Assembly: GCA_009929485.1 (NCBI GenBank)
Contig: SAAJ01000026.1
Coordinates: forward strand, 1-43,749
From: Negativicutes bacterium
Lineage (GTDB): Bacteria; Bacillota; Negativicutes; Anaeromusales; Anaeromusaceae
Direction: 5' to 3'
Length of the DNA: 43,749 bases
The notes beneath the pieces were generated by a model. The model saw only the letters and a list, made by a program, of their open reading frames with translations. It did no database searches and was not told the origin of the DNA. Positions within the stretch are counted from its first letter, which is position 1. Every line of letters begins with the position of its first letter. Of the stretch, positions 13,243 to 21,209 are shown piece by piece. A program made the translations under genes and the position numbers.

Positions 13243-15638
13243 CAATTGCCTTGGCGGGCAATCCTAATGCGGGAAAAACTACCGTATTTAATGCGCTTAC
13301 CGGGGCGCGGCAGCATGTAGGCAATTATCCCGGCGTAACGGTGGAAAAAAAAGAGGGCTATTGCCGGATTGGCTCGCGGGAGGCGGTACTGGTTGATTTG
13401 CCAGGTACATACAGCCTGACGGCGTATTCCTTGGAAGAAGTGGTTGCGCGAAATTTTATTGTCCAAGATAAGCCGGATGTAGTGATTGATGTAGCCGATG
13501 CGGCGAATCTAGAACGACACTTGTATTTGACGCTGCAGTTATTGGAACTGGAACGGCCCTTGGTGTTGGCGCTTAACATGGCGGATATGGCGGAAAAACA
13601 AGGCTTGGTATATGATCTGAAGGCCTTGTCGGCGCAGCTGGGAGTACTTGTGGTACCTACGGTAGGACGCCAGGAACAGGGGATGGATGCCCTGCTGGCT
13701 GCCGTAGAAAAAACGGCTGCCGTAGAAACTGCAGGCATCCGAGTCGATTATGGCGAGCAGGTGGAACAGGTTTTAGAGGCGCTTGGAGCTAAACTGGCAG
13801 ATTTGGATTCGCCGTTTCCTGCGCGCTGGCTGGCGGTAAAACTCTTGGAAAATGATGACGATGTTGCGGCGCAGCTTCGCTTGCTTGCGGGCGGCGAGAA
13901 AGTGGTTTTAGAGGCCGAGCGGCAGCGTCGGGAACTGCAAAGCGCTTTGAATGAAGAACTTGACACCTACATTGCTGGCTGCCGGTATCGCAAAGTCGGA
14001 AAAATTTACGGCGCTTGCCTGAAACAAGATCGTAAGGAGACTCGTACGCTCTCGGATCGTATTGACAGCATTGTGACGCATCGTGTCTTGGGTCTGCCTA
14101 TTTTCTTTGCACTTATGTGGCTTTTATTTAATCTTGTTTTTACAATAGGGGAGATCCCCAAAGACTTCTTGGACACAGGCGTTTCCTGGTTAGGAAGCAC
14201 CGTGGGAGAGGCCTTGCCGGATGGAAATTTACGGTCTTTGCTGGTAGACGGCATTATTGGCGGCGTAGGCAGCGTGATCAGCTTTTTGCCGGATATTCTA
14301 CTGTTATTCTTTGCAATTGCTCTGCTGGAAGATTCCGGGTACATGGCCCGGGCGGCTTTTGTCATGGACCGGGTGATGCGCGGTTTTGGGTTGCATGGTA
14401 AGTCTTTCATTCCCATGCTGCTGGGCTTCGGCTGCAATGTTTCATCGGTAATGGCGGCGCGGACGCTGGAAAATGAAAAAGACCGCTATATTACCATCCT
14501 GGTGTCGCCGCTTATGAGCTGCAGCGCCAGACTGCCTGTGTATACCTTGCTGATCGGCGCTTTCTTTACGGAGGACATGGCCGGAACAGTACTTTTTGGC
14601 ATTTATATTTTAGGCATTGCTTTAGCCATCGGCATGGCCTTCTTGTTTCGGAAAACATTATTTCCAGGAGATACGGAGCCGTTTGTTATGGAAATGCCTC
14701 CATACCATATGCCGACGCTGCGCAGCGTGCTGACTCACATGTGGGAGCGCAGCATGATCTATTTGCGCAAAGCAGGCACGATTATTTTGGCAGCTTCGAT
14801 TCTGGTTTGGTTCGGCGTAAACTATCCGCAAAACGAGGATGTCAACAGCAAGTACGAAGCCTTGCAGGCGGCTCTGGAAACTCGCTATGAAGAGCAGATT
14901 CAAAATCAGGTGCTGCTGCCGCTGGGTATAACGGCTGTTGAAGAAAATGAAGAATTCAATGCGTTGGTAGAAGAGCTGTCTTCAGCTGAAGAGGCTGAAG
15001 ACGAAGGCGCTGAGGCGGCTAATGCCGCTGGAAAAACTACCGGTAAAAAGGATGCCGAAGTTGCGGAACCTGCTGCCGAAACGGGTAAGACTGCAGAGCA
15101 GGACGCCGCTAAAGCGGCTCCCCAAACGTTCAGTAAAGAAAAATTATCGTCCTTTGCGGCGCAGTACGTTTTGCTAAAAAAAGAAGCGGATGAAGCAACA
15201 GGCAAGTTGGAAAAAGAAAAATCCACAGAACTTTTGGCGCAAAGTTATGCAGGCGCCTTGGGGCATGCTATTGAGCCTGTGATTAAGCCCCTTGGTTTTG
15301 ATTGGAAGATCGGCGTGGGTTTGTTCAGCGCCTTTGCCGCTAAAGAAGTTATGGTGAGTACCTTGGCGACGATTTATAGCGTAGAAGCGGATGATGAAGA
15401 AATGGCGCCGCTCCAAGAAGTGTTGGCTGCAGATCCTTCGTTTAGTCCGTTAATTGCGGTTTCGCTTATGGTTTTCTGCTTGATTTACTCACCGTGCCTA
15501 GCCACTGTGGCGGTAATCAAGCGGGAAATGAATTCTTGGAAGTGGGCTGGGTTTAGCGTGGCTTACTCGATGACCTTGGCGTGGCTCATGGCGTTTCTTG
15601 TTTATCAAGGAGGCTTGTTGCTAGGTCTAGGCGGTTAA
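13224..15638 (+). CDS. feoB: Ferrous iron transporter B with long loop insertion
   Basis: An 804-residue inner-membrane Fe(II) transporter with an N-terminal G domain. Seen: G1 GNPNAGKT at 12-19, G2 region around VGNYPGVTVEK, G3 DLPGTYS at 58-64, G4 NMAD at 118-121, then a spacer domain and a membrane part with GFGCNVSSVMAARTLEN and a second gate, IYSPCLATVAVIKRE. The GTG at 13224 is chosen from GAGGGGG 7 bp upstream. Odd: the loop between the IILAASILVWFGVNYP helix and PLGFDWKIGVGL spans residues ~533-672, including an Ala/Glu/Lys-rich stretch at ~587-635; most FeoB proteins have a far shorter loop. Confidence 0.95.
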   Translation: MHEERLTIALAGNPNAGKTTVFNALTGARQHVGNYPGVTVEKKEGYCRIGSREAVLVDLPGTYSLTAYSLEEVVARNFIVQDKPDVVIDVADAANLERHLYLTLQLLELERPLVLALNMADMAEKQGLVYDLKALSAQLGVLVVPTVGRQEQGMDALLAAVEKTAAVETAGIRVDYGEQVEQVLEALGAKLADLDSPFPARWLAVKLLENDDDVAAQLRLLAGGEKVVLEAERQRRELQSALNEELDTYIAGCRYRKVGKIYGACLKQDRKETRTLSDRIDSIVTHRVLGLPIFFALMWLLFNLVFTIGEIPKDFLDTGVSWLGSTVGEALPDGNLRSLLVDGIIGGVGSVISFLPDILLLFFAIALLEDSGYMARAAFVMDRVMRGFGLHGKSFIPMLLGFGCNVSSVMAARTLENEKDRYITILVSPLMSCSARLPVYTLLIGAFFTEDMAGTVLFGIYILGIALAIGMAFLFRKTLFPGDTEPFVMEMPPYHMPTLRSVLTHMWERSMIYLRKAGTIILAASILVWFGVNYPQNEDVNSKYEALQAALETRYEEQIQNQVLLPLGITAVEENEEFNALVEELSSAEEAEDEGAEAANAAGKTTGKKDAEVAEPAAETGKTAEQDAAKAAPQTFSKEKLSSFAAQYVLLKKEADEATGKLEKEKSTELLAQSYAGALGHAIEPVIKPLGFDWKIGVGLFSAFAAKEVMVSTLATIYSVEADDEEMAPLQEVLAADPSFSPLIAVSLMVFCLIYSPCLATVAVIKREMNSWKWAGFSVAYSMTLAWLMAFLVYQGGLLLGLGG

Positions 15639-15666
15639 GCGCTTCTTGCGGAAAGAAGGAGAAAGT

Positions 15667-15846
15667 ATGAATGATCTTCTGGTATATCTAATCGGCGCTG
15701 GGGCTGCAGCGTACTTTGCCTGGCTGGGTGTGCGCAAGCTTCGCGGTGAAGATGGCTGCGCTTGCGCACAGTCCGGCACTGCTTCAGGCGGCTGCCGTGG
15801 CGGCTGCGGCGGTTGCGGCCAAGGCTGCGGAGAAAAACATTCGTGA
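15667..15846 (+). CDS. FeoB-associated Cys-rich membrane protein
   Basis: A 59-residue protein: one N-terminal membrane helix (LLVYLIGAGAAAYFAWLGV), a short basic stretch KLRG, then a Cys/Gly-rich tail with CAC, CRGGCGGCGQGC. This matches the small FeoB-associated family found directly after feoB in many Firmicutes; it may serve FeoB assembly or metal passage. AAGGAG precedes the ATG. Its stop overlaps the GTG start of the next gene (GTGA). Confidence 0.88.
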   Translation: MNDLLVYLIGAGAAAYFAWLGVRKLRGEDGCACAQSGTASGGCRGGCGGCGQGCGEKHS

Positions 15847-16904
15847 CCGGGCGGGGCAAGCTGCGGCTGCTTTGCCTGACAACAGGGCTAGGGCCGTTAT
15901 TGCTTTTCTATTTCCTGGCGGGCGGAGTGCTGCGGGAGCATCGGCAATTGGAAGCAACCTTTTCGTTGGCTTTGGGTGCGGCTTGCCTGCTGGCTTTTTT
16001 GGCAGCTTCAGTGGGCGTTCCGTGGCTTTGGGGCCGCGCGCTGACGCGGATACACGCTTGGTGCGAGCATGTGAAAAAAGGAGAACTGGCTGACTTGCCT
16101 GTTCTTCCTAATGAAATGGCGGATGCCGCCGATGAGGATGACTTACTTCGCTTGTCGCGTGATTTGCAATGGATGATACGGCGCATCCGCTTGCGTGAGC
16201 AGGAGCTCAACCGGCGGACGGTGGATTTGGAAGAGGCTTATCGGCGCATGCGGGAGCTGGCTTTGGTGGATCCGCTCACAGGCTTGTCTAACCGCAGATA
16301 CTTTTTTGAGCACTTGCAGGTAGAGCTTCCTGTAGCCAAAGATTGCAGTCGTCCGTTGTCGCTGCTGATGTTGGATATTGATTACTTCAAAAAAATCAAC
16401 GATACCTACGGTCATCCCGGCGGCGATTGCGTACTGCAAGGCATGGGGAAATTGCTGGCCGAAGCGGTATCTCCCAGAGAGATGGCGGCCCGCATAGGGG
16501 GCGAAGAATTTGCCATAATTTTACCGGGCGTTAGTGCGGAGGAAGCGGCGCGCAAGGCCTTGGAAATCTTACAAAAAGTCAGCCGGCATTGCTTTTTATA
16601 CCAAGGCGTGCGCATTGAAGGAGTTACGGTTTCCATTGGCTTGCATACGCTGCAAAAGGGAGAGGAGTGCCAGGCGGATCCTTTTTTGCTGGGAGCGGAT
16701 AAGGCGCTTTACCAGGCGAAGCGGGAGGGGCGCAACTGCGTGTATTGCTGCGCTCGTGCTTCCGGCGTGCCGGTGAGTTTGGAAGAGTGGCAAAAGCGCA
16801 AAGAAAAACAGAGTGAACGCGAAGATGCGCGGGAAAACGGATTGTTTAGTCAAGGTCTTGTGCGTTGCTGCTGCAGAGACCGGCAGGTTGGCGGAAGCGG
16901 CTGA
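15843..16904 (+). CDS. Membrane-anchored GGDEF diguanylate cyclase
   Basis: A 353-residue protein. N-terminus with two hydrophobic helices (about residues 10-30 and 40-62), a HAMP-like/coiled linker (about 65-135 with RLREQELNRRTVDLEEAY), then GGDEF: DPLTGLSNRRYF, DIDYFKKINDTYGH, and the active site GGEEF at 219-223. No RxxD-type inhibitory site is obvious. GTG at 15843 chosen because it overlaps the previous stop and has GGAG upstream. The tail is Cys-rich (RCCCRD). With the HD-GYP gene upstream, the operon encodes both synthesis and breakdown of c-di-GMP. Confidence 0.88.
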   Translation: MTGRGKLRLLCLTTGLGPLLLFYFLAGGVLREHRQLEATFSLALGAACLLAFLAASVGVPWLWGRALTRIHAWCEHVKKGELADLPVLPNEMADAADEDDLLRLSRDLQWMIRRIRLREQELNRRTVDLEEAYRRMRELALVDPLTGLSNRRYFFEHLQVELPVAKDCSRPLSLLMLDIDYFKKINDTYGHPGGDCVLQGMGKLLAEAVSPREMAARIGGEEFAIILPGVSAEEAARKALEILQKVSRHCFLYQGVRIEGVTVSIGLHTLQKGEECQADPFLLGADKALYQAKREGRNCVYCCARASGVPVSLEEWQKRKEKQSEREDARENGLFSQGLVRCCCRDRQVGGSG

Positions 16905-16938
16905 AAAAATGATAGAGAAGAAAAAGCGAGGAGATTTT

Positions 16939-17895
16939 ATGAAGCAGTGGATTGCTATGTTGGCGGCGGGAACGGTGTTGACGACTTCGTCTATGGCGTT
17001 GGCGGCGGAGCCGGTAAAATTTAGCGGCGATGTGACCGTCAAGTATGAAAAAGATACGGCCGAGGGTGCCGATGATGTTGCCGGGACGATGAGTTCCGTG
17101 CGTTTAAAAGGGGAAGCGGATCTGGGAAAAGGATGGTCCTTGTATGCTCGCTTTGGGGCGCAGCATGCTACCCAGCCAGGGCTGGCGGATTACAACACGG
17201 ATTCCGCCGTATACGGCGATAAAAAATCCGTAATGACCATTGATCAATTCGGCTTTACGCGTCAAGCGGGGGATATGCTGCTGAAAATAGGGCGTCAAGA
17301 TGTGACCGTGGGTACGACGGCTCTTTTGTATAGTCGTTCGGAATCGAACATAGGCAAACGCGCTTTTGTAGATGGTATAACGGCGACTGGAACCATGGGC
17401 GAGGTGGATGTTACAGCTGCTTTTGTTCAGGAAGATAATGCTGGAGAGCAGGATAATCGAGTTTACGCCATTCGTACGGGCTTTCAAAAAGAGAAACCCT
17501 TTCAATGGGGCATGACGTTGGGCCGTTACCAAGATAGCTCGGCAGGCAGCACCAATCATTGGGCGCTTGATGGGACGTATACGGCTGGAAAGCATACGTG
17601 GACGGCGGAATATACGCAGTCTAACCGCAGCAACGATAATCGGGCGTATGCGGTAACTTGGGAGTATGGTTTCGACGATAAGACCGCGGTGTATCTTACC
17701 GGTTTCCGGGTGGAAACAAACGGAGATATGGGACAACAAAGCGATTTTGACAACAACAATCGCGGTTTATACTATGGAATTAAACATCAGCTAAGCAAAA
17801 ATAACTCTTTGGAGCTGGTTTACAAAGACCAAAAAGCGCTTGATAGCGGGCAAAAAAATACCAAATTAGAAGCTGCTTTTACGCAGAACTTTTAA
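16939..17895 (+). CDS. Outer-membrane beta-barrel (porin-like) protein
   Basis: A 318-residue protein with a signal peptide (MKQWIAMLAAGTVLTTSSMA, cleavage likely after ALA at ~23) and no membrane helices afterwards. The mature part alternates polar and hydrophobic residues in strands (FSGDVTVKYEKD, LGKGWSLYARFGAQ, NNSLELVYKDQ) and ends in Phe (AAFTQNF), the usual beta-barrel signal. It marks the host as a diderm. GAGGAG precedes the ATG at 16939. It is 34 bp after the GGDEF gene and ends the feo gene run, so it may supply outer-membrane passage for iron, as an inference. No SLH domain is visible. Confidence 0.82.
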   Translation: MKQWIAMLAAGTVLTTSSMALAAEPVKFSGDVTVKYEKDTAEGADDVAGTMSSVRLKGEADLGKGWSLYARFGAQHATQPGLADYNTDSAVYGDKKSVMTIDQFGFTRQAGDMLLKIGRQDVTVGTTALLYSRSESNIGKRAFVDGITATGTMGEVDVTAAFVQEDNAGEQDNRVYAIRTGFQKEKPFQWGMTLGRYQDSSAGSTNHWALDGTYTAGKHTWTAEYTQSNRSNDNRAYAVTWEYGFDDKTAVYLTGFRVETNGDMGQQSDFDNNNRGLYYGIKHQLSKNNSLELVYKDQKALDSGQKNTKLEAAFTQNF

Positions 17896-17906
17896 CCCTT
17901 GCAGGC

Positions 17907-17952
17907 AAAAAGCCAAGACTAGTTGGGACCTCCCAGCGGCTCTTGGCTTTTT
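17907..17952 (+). terminator. Terminator of the feo-porin operon
   Basis: 12-bp perfect arms AAAAAGCCAAGA/TCTTGGCTTTTT with an inner GGGA/TCCC stem and a T-run. Confidence 0.88.
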
Positions 17953-18081
17953 TGATATGCCAGATTATAACTATGTAAATTCCCATCCTATCGTTACCTT
18001 ATACTGTGCGTTGACTTTTAAAACTTATTTTGCTAAGGTTATAACGATAATTACGCAGGCGCTTTTAGAGAGGAGACCGGC

Positions 18082-19110
18082 ATGCTGCAGCTGATTAATA
18101 CTTCCAGCTATGTTGACGATTGTGCAATGTGGCGCAGTTGGGGCGGCGGTCTGGAAGGATTTCTGGCGGACCATGGCTTAGATGGGGTTGAGGCCTATTT
18201 GGGCGATGACTGGGACGATGCGCAGCTGTCTGCACGGCATATTTGCGGGGTGCATTTGCGCTTTTGGCCGGCATGGCTTGATTTCTGGCGTGGCGACGAA
18301 GCGGAAGTGCTGCGGCAGTTTGGCAGCTGGGAAAATGCCAGGCTGTATTACGGTGCAGATACTCCAACAGGGTGGCTGGCGGTTTGGCGGCGCAATTTGG
18401 CGCAGGCCGTAGCCGCAGGCGCTCGTTATGTCGTTCTTCATGTGGCCCATGTGCGACAGGAAGAAACCGGTCATTGGCGCTTTTCCGCTAGCGATGAAGA
18501 GGTTGTAACTGCAACGCTGGAGTTGGTGCGCTTATTGGTGCAGGAACTGCCTGCGTCGGTAGCTCTTTTATTCGAAAATCTTTGGTGGCCCGGCTTGCGG
18601 CTGACCCAGCCGCGTATGGCGGCATTGCTCTTTGATGGTTTAGGGCGGGCTAATGCTGGCATTATGCTGGATACAGGCCATTTAATGAATACTTGCCAAG
18701 AACTGCGCAACGAGCAAGAAGCAGTCGATTATGTGCTGCGTACCGTTGACGCGCTGGGAATCTATGCATCCCGGGTGAGAGGGCTGCATTTGCATGTATC
18801 CTTGTCTGGCGAGTATGTGCGTCACAGTAGACGCCGGGATATGAAAGTCAGCGATGTGGAAACCCTCTGGAAGCACGTGTCGGCCATTGATCAGCATCAG
18901 CCTTTTGGCAGCAAAGAAGCCGCACGGCTGGTGCAGCGCATTGGTCCGGCGTATACGGTGCACGAGTTTATCTATTCATCATTAGAAGAAGTATCGAAGA
19001 AAGTAACTTGCCAGCAAGCGGCTTTAGCCGCTGGCGGCTTGGGCGAACTTCCCTGGAAGCAGCGGGGTTGGTCGGCTCGAATGCGAGCGTCCGGCGCCGG
19101 GGTGCGTTAA
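18082..19110 (+). CDS. Xylose-isomerase-like TIM-barrel protein (AP endonuclease 2 superfamily)
   Basis: A 342-residue soluble protein of the sugar phosphate isomerase/epimerase or endonuclease IV fold. Seen: LDGVEAYLGDDW early, HICGVHLRFWPAWLDFW, YVVLHVAHV at about 120-128, LLFENLWWPG with the Glu that ligates metal in this fold, IMLDTGHLMNT, and RGLHLHVSLSGEY. These match the metal-binding strands of the barrel. GAGAGGAG precedes the ATG. It lies alone between the feo operon terminator and a methyltransferase 31 bp downstream. Substrate unknown. Confidence 0.75.
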   Translation: MLQLINTSSYVDDCAMWRSWGGGLEGFLADHGLDGVEAYLGDDWDDAQLSARHICGVHLRFWPAWLDFWRGDEAEVLRQFGSWENARLYYGADTPTGWLAVWRRNLAQAVAAGARYVVLHVAHVRQEETGHWRFSASDEEVVTATLELVRLLVQELPASVALLFENLWWPGLRLTQPRMAALLFDGLGRANAGIMLDTGHLMNTCQELRNEQEAVDYVLRTVDALGIYASRVRGLHLHVSLSGEYVRHSRRRDMKVSDVETLWKHVSAIDQHQPFGSKEAARLVQRIGPAYTVHEFIYSSLEEVSKKVTCQQAALAAGGLGELPWKQRGWSARMRASGAGVR

Positions 19111-19141
19111 ATGATAGTTAGAGGCTTTGAGGAGCAAATTG

Positions 19142-19726
19142 ATGAATCACCGGGAATTTTTTAATCGAATGGCCCCGCAGTGGGATGAACAAGTGCGTCA
19201 TGACGCCTGCAAGCTGTCGCGTATTGTGACGGCGTTGTCTTTGCAGCCGGGAGAGCGCGTGCTGGATATTGGCACAGGTACAGGAGTTATGCTGCCGTAT
19301 TTGCGGCAGGCCTTGGGCATGCTGGGGGAGCTGACGGCCATTGACGTGGCGGAGGAAATGCTGGCCCGGGCTAGGGCGAAACACAGTGAATTGGCCTTGT
19401 TTTTGCAGGCGGACGCTTCCTTGCTGCCGCAGGCGGAAAACAGTGTGGATGCGATCCTTTGTTATTCCGTATTTCCGCATTTTGAACAGCCGCAGGCGGT
19501 GTTGAGCGAATTTGCCAGAGTGCTTCGCGCCGGCGGGCGCTTGGTGGTGGCCCATGGCGAAAGCCGGGCGGCCATTAATGCGCTGCATGAAGGCTTGGAG
19601 ACGGTGGCGCAAGATCGCCTGCCGGAGGCTGCCGTGCTGCGTGCCTGGGGCGAAGAAGCCGGCTTTATTGTCGAAGTAGTAGCCGATGATGAGGAACTTT
19701 TTATCCTTTTTTTCCGTAAAGAATAA
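19142..19726 (+). CDS. Class I SAM-dependent methyltransferase
   Basis: A 194-residue methyltransferase. Seen: motif I VLDIGTGTGVM at about 40-50, motif II ELTAIDVAEEMLARAR, motif IV-like DAILCYSVFPHF, and LRAGGRLVVAHGESR after it. It resembles the UbiE/methyltransf_11 group. The start follows GAGGAGC. It is 31 bp after the TIM-barrel gene and may share its transcript. Substrate cannot be deduced. Confidence 0.85.
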   Translation: MNHREFFNRMAPQWDEQVRHDACKLSRIVTALSLQPGERVLDIGTGTGVMLPYLRQALGMLGELTAIDVAEEMLARARAKHSELALFLQADASLLPQAENSVDAILCYSVFPHFEQPQAVLSEFARVLRAGGRLVVAHGESRAAINALHEGLETVAQDRLPEAAVLRAWGEEAGFIVEVVADDEELFILFFRKE

Positions 19727-19753
19727 CAGAAGAATTATAAGATAAGCCGGAGA

Positions 19754-20004
19754 TTTTGAACAAGAGAACCAGAGTCAAGAGAGGGCATGAAGGAGGATTT
19801 TCTTCTTCCGTAGTGCCCTCGTTTTTGCGTTCTGCGGACTTGCTTCAAAAAGTATCAAATACAATCACGGCCACCGTAGCCTCATTCGTTCCCTCACTTT
19901 ACTCCCTCTCCTCTTGTTAAAAACCGTACCTCGTACCCTCCGGTTCTCCGATTCTCTTGTTCAATCCTATCCCGTCGAGCTTTCCTATTACTCTTGTTCA
20001 AAAA
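19754..20004. repeat. Intergenic repeat element, copies F4 (B), R3 (A'), R4 (B'), half R5
   Basis: Between two same-direction genes. Forward type-B copy 19754-19790 (TTGAACAAGAGAACCAGAGT), a hairpin built from GAGGGCA/TGCCCTC at 19780-19821 followed by GTTTTT, then reverse copies 19887-19920 (type A'), 19931-19966 (type B') and a half copy 19988-20004 (TATTACTCTTGTTCAAA). Here the GAGGGC end of the repeat itself supplies the terminator stem. Confidence 0.75.
19780..19826 (+). terminator. Probable terminator after the methyltransferase gene
   Basis: GAGGGCA ... TGCCCTC with an inner GGAGGA/TTCTTCC pairing, followed by GTTTTT. The 5' arm is part of a dispersed repeat copy. Confidence 0.65.
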
Positions 20005-20076
20005 AGGAATTTGCCTTGTCGTTGTCCAATATAGAACTAACAGTATTTTCCGACGTTTCATGAAGGGGGCGGGATT

Positions 20077-21144
20077 ATGCAGATTTTCGGTAAAATGGCG
20101 CGCGGCCAGTATGAACAGCTTGTGTTTTGTCATGAGCCCCAATCCGGCTTGAAAGCCATTATTTGTATTCACGACACAACCTTGGGGCCAGGGCTGGGCG
20201 GCACGCGCATGTGGCCGTATGAGCACGAAGAAGACGCGATTCAGGATGCCCTGCGTCTGGCAAGGGGCATGACGTACAAGAATGCCGCTGCGGGCTTGAA
20301 TTTGGGAGGCGCTAAGGCCGTCATTATTGGCGATCCGGCAAAAGACAAGAGCGAAGCCTTGTGGCGGGCGTTTGGCAGGTTTGTACAGACCTTAGGAGGG
20401 CGATATATTACGGCGGAAGATGTGGGAACCTCTCCGGCGGATATGGAATTTATTCACATGGAAACGAATTCGGTAGTAGGTCTCAAGAGTCGCGGTTCCA
20501 GCGGTGATCCTTCGCCGTTGACGGCGTTGGGCGTTTACCGGGGGATGCTGGCCTGCGCTAAAGAGATTTGGGGTCAAGAAAGCCTGCGCGGCAAGACCGT
20601 GGCTGTGCAAGGGCTGGGGCATGTAGGGGCGGCGCTATGCGATATTTTGCATAAGGAAGGCTGCCAATTAGTTGTAAGCGATGTGAAGGAAGAGCGGGTT
20701 CGGGGTGTTGTCGAAAAGACCGGGGCCCAAGCAGTGGCGGCGGAAGTTATTTATGATGTAGATTGTGATATTTTTGCTCCCTGCGCTCTTGGCGGCGTTT
20801 TAAACGAACGGACCATAGAACGTCTGCGCTGCCGGGTGGTGGCGGGAGCTGCCAATAATCAGCTGCAGGAAGCGCACCATGGCGAGCTATTGCAGCAGAA
20901 GGGCATTTTATATGCTCCGGATTTTATCATCAATGCCGGCGGCGTCATTAATGTTTACGACGAGCTGCAGCCAGGCGGCTATCATCGGGACCGAGCTACG
21001 CGCCGTGTGGAAACCATTTATGAAAATATGGGGCGTGTTTTGGCGATGGCTCGTAAAGAAAAATTGCCGCCTCACAAGGCGGCGGAACGGGTGGCAGAGG
21101 AACGTTTGCGCCAGATGCGCAACTTGTTGAAGCTGCGCTGTTAA
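20077..21144 (+). CDS. Leucine (branched-chain amino acid) dehydrogenase
   Basis: A 355-residue Glu/Leu/Phe/Val dehydrogenase that interconverts leucine, isoleucine or valine with their 2-oxo acids using NAD. Seen: glycine-rich substrate region [11 protein letters not shown], first Lys in [19 protein letters not shown] with the second Lys in [12 protein letters not shown], and Rossmann motif [17 protein letters not shown], then CALGGVLN. Length and N-terminus match leucine rather than glutamate dehydrogenase; phenylalanine dehydrogenase is the close alternative. Start preceded by AAGGGGGCGGG. It stands alone and ends in a clear terminator. Confidence 0.88.
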   Translation: MQIFGKMARGQYEQLVFCHEPQSGLKAIICIHDTTLGPGLGGTRMWPYEHEEDAIQDALRLARGMTYKNAAAGLNLGGAKAVIIGDPAKDKSEALWRAFGRFVQTLGGRYITAEDVGTSPADMEFIHMETNSVVGLKSRGSSGDPSPLTALGVYRGMLACAKEIWGQESLRGKTVAVQGLGHVGAALCDILHKEGCQLVVSDVKEERVRGVVEKTGAQAVAAEVIYDVDCDIFAPCALGGVLNERTIERLRCRVVAGAANNQLQEAHHGELLQQKGILYAPDFIINAGGVINVYDELQPGGYHRDRATRRVETIYENMGRVLAMARKEKLPPHKAAERVAEERLRQMRNLLKLRC

Positions 21145-21157
21145 GCGAGCAAATCTT

Positions 21158-21196
21158 AAAAGCCACCGACAGCTAAGCGCTGTCGGTGGCTTTTTT
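21158..21196. terminator. Bidirectional terminator between leucine dehydrogenase and the PAS-GGDEF gene
   Basis: GCCACCGACAGC (21162-21173) and GCTGTCGGTGGC (21179-21190), 12 bp perfect, with A-run before and T6 after. No dispersed repeat copy is present at this convergent junction. Confidence 0.92.
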
Positions 21197-21209
21197 AGCT
21201 GTGTGTTCT

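Noticed and set aside
16813..16938. Longer N-terminus for the porin
   Set aside because: It would bury the signal peptide; the GAGGAG site and the signal sequence place the start at 16939.
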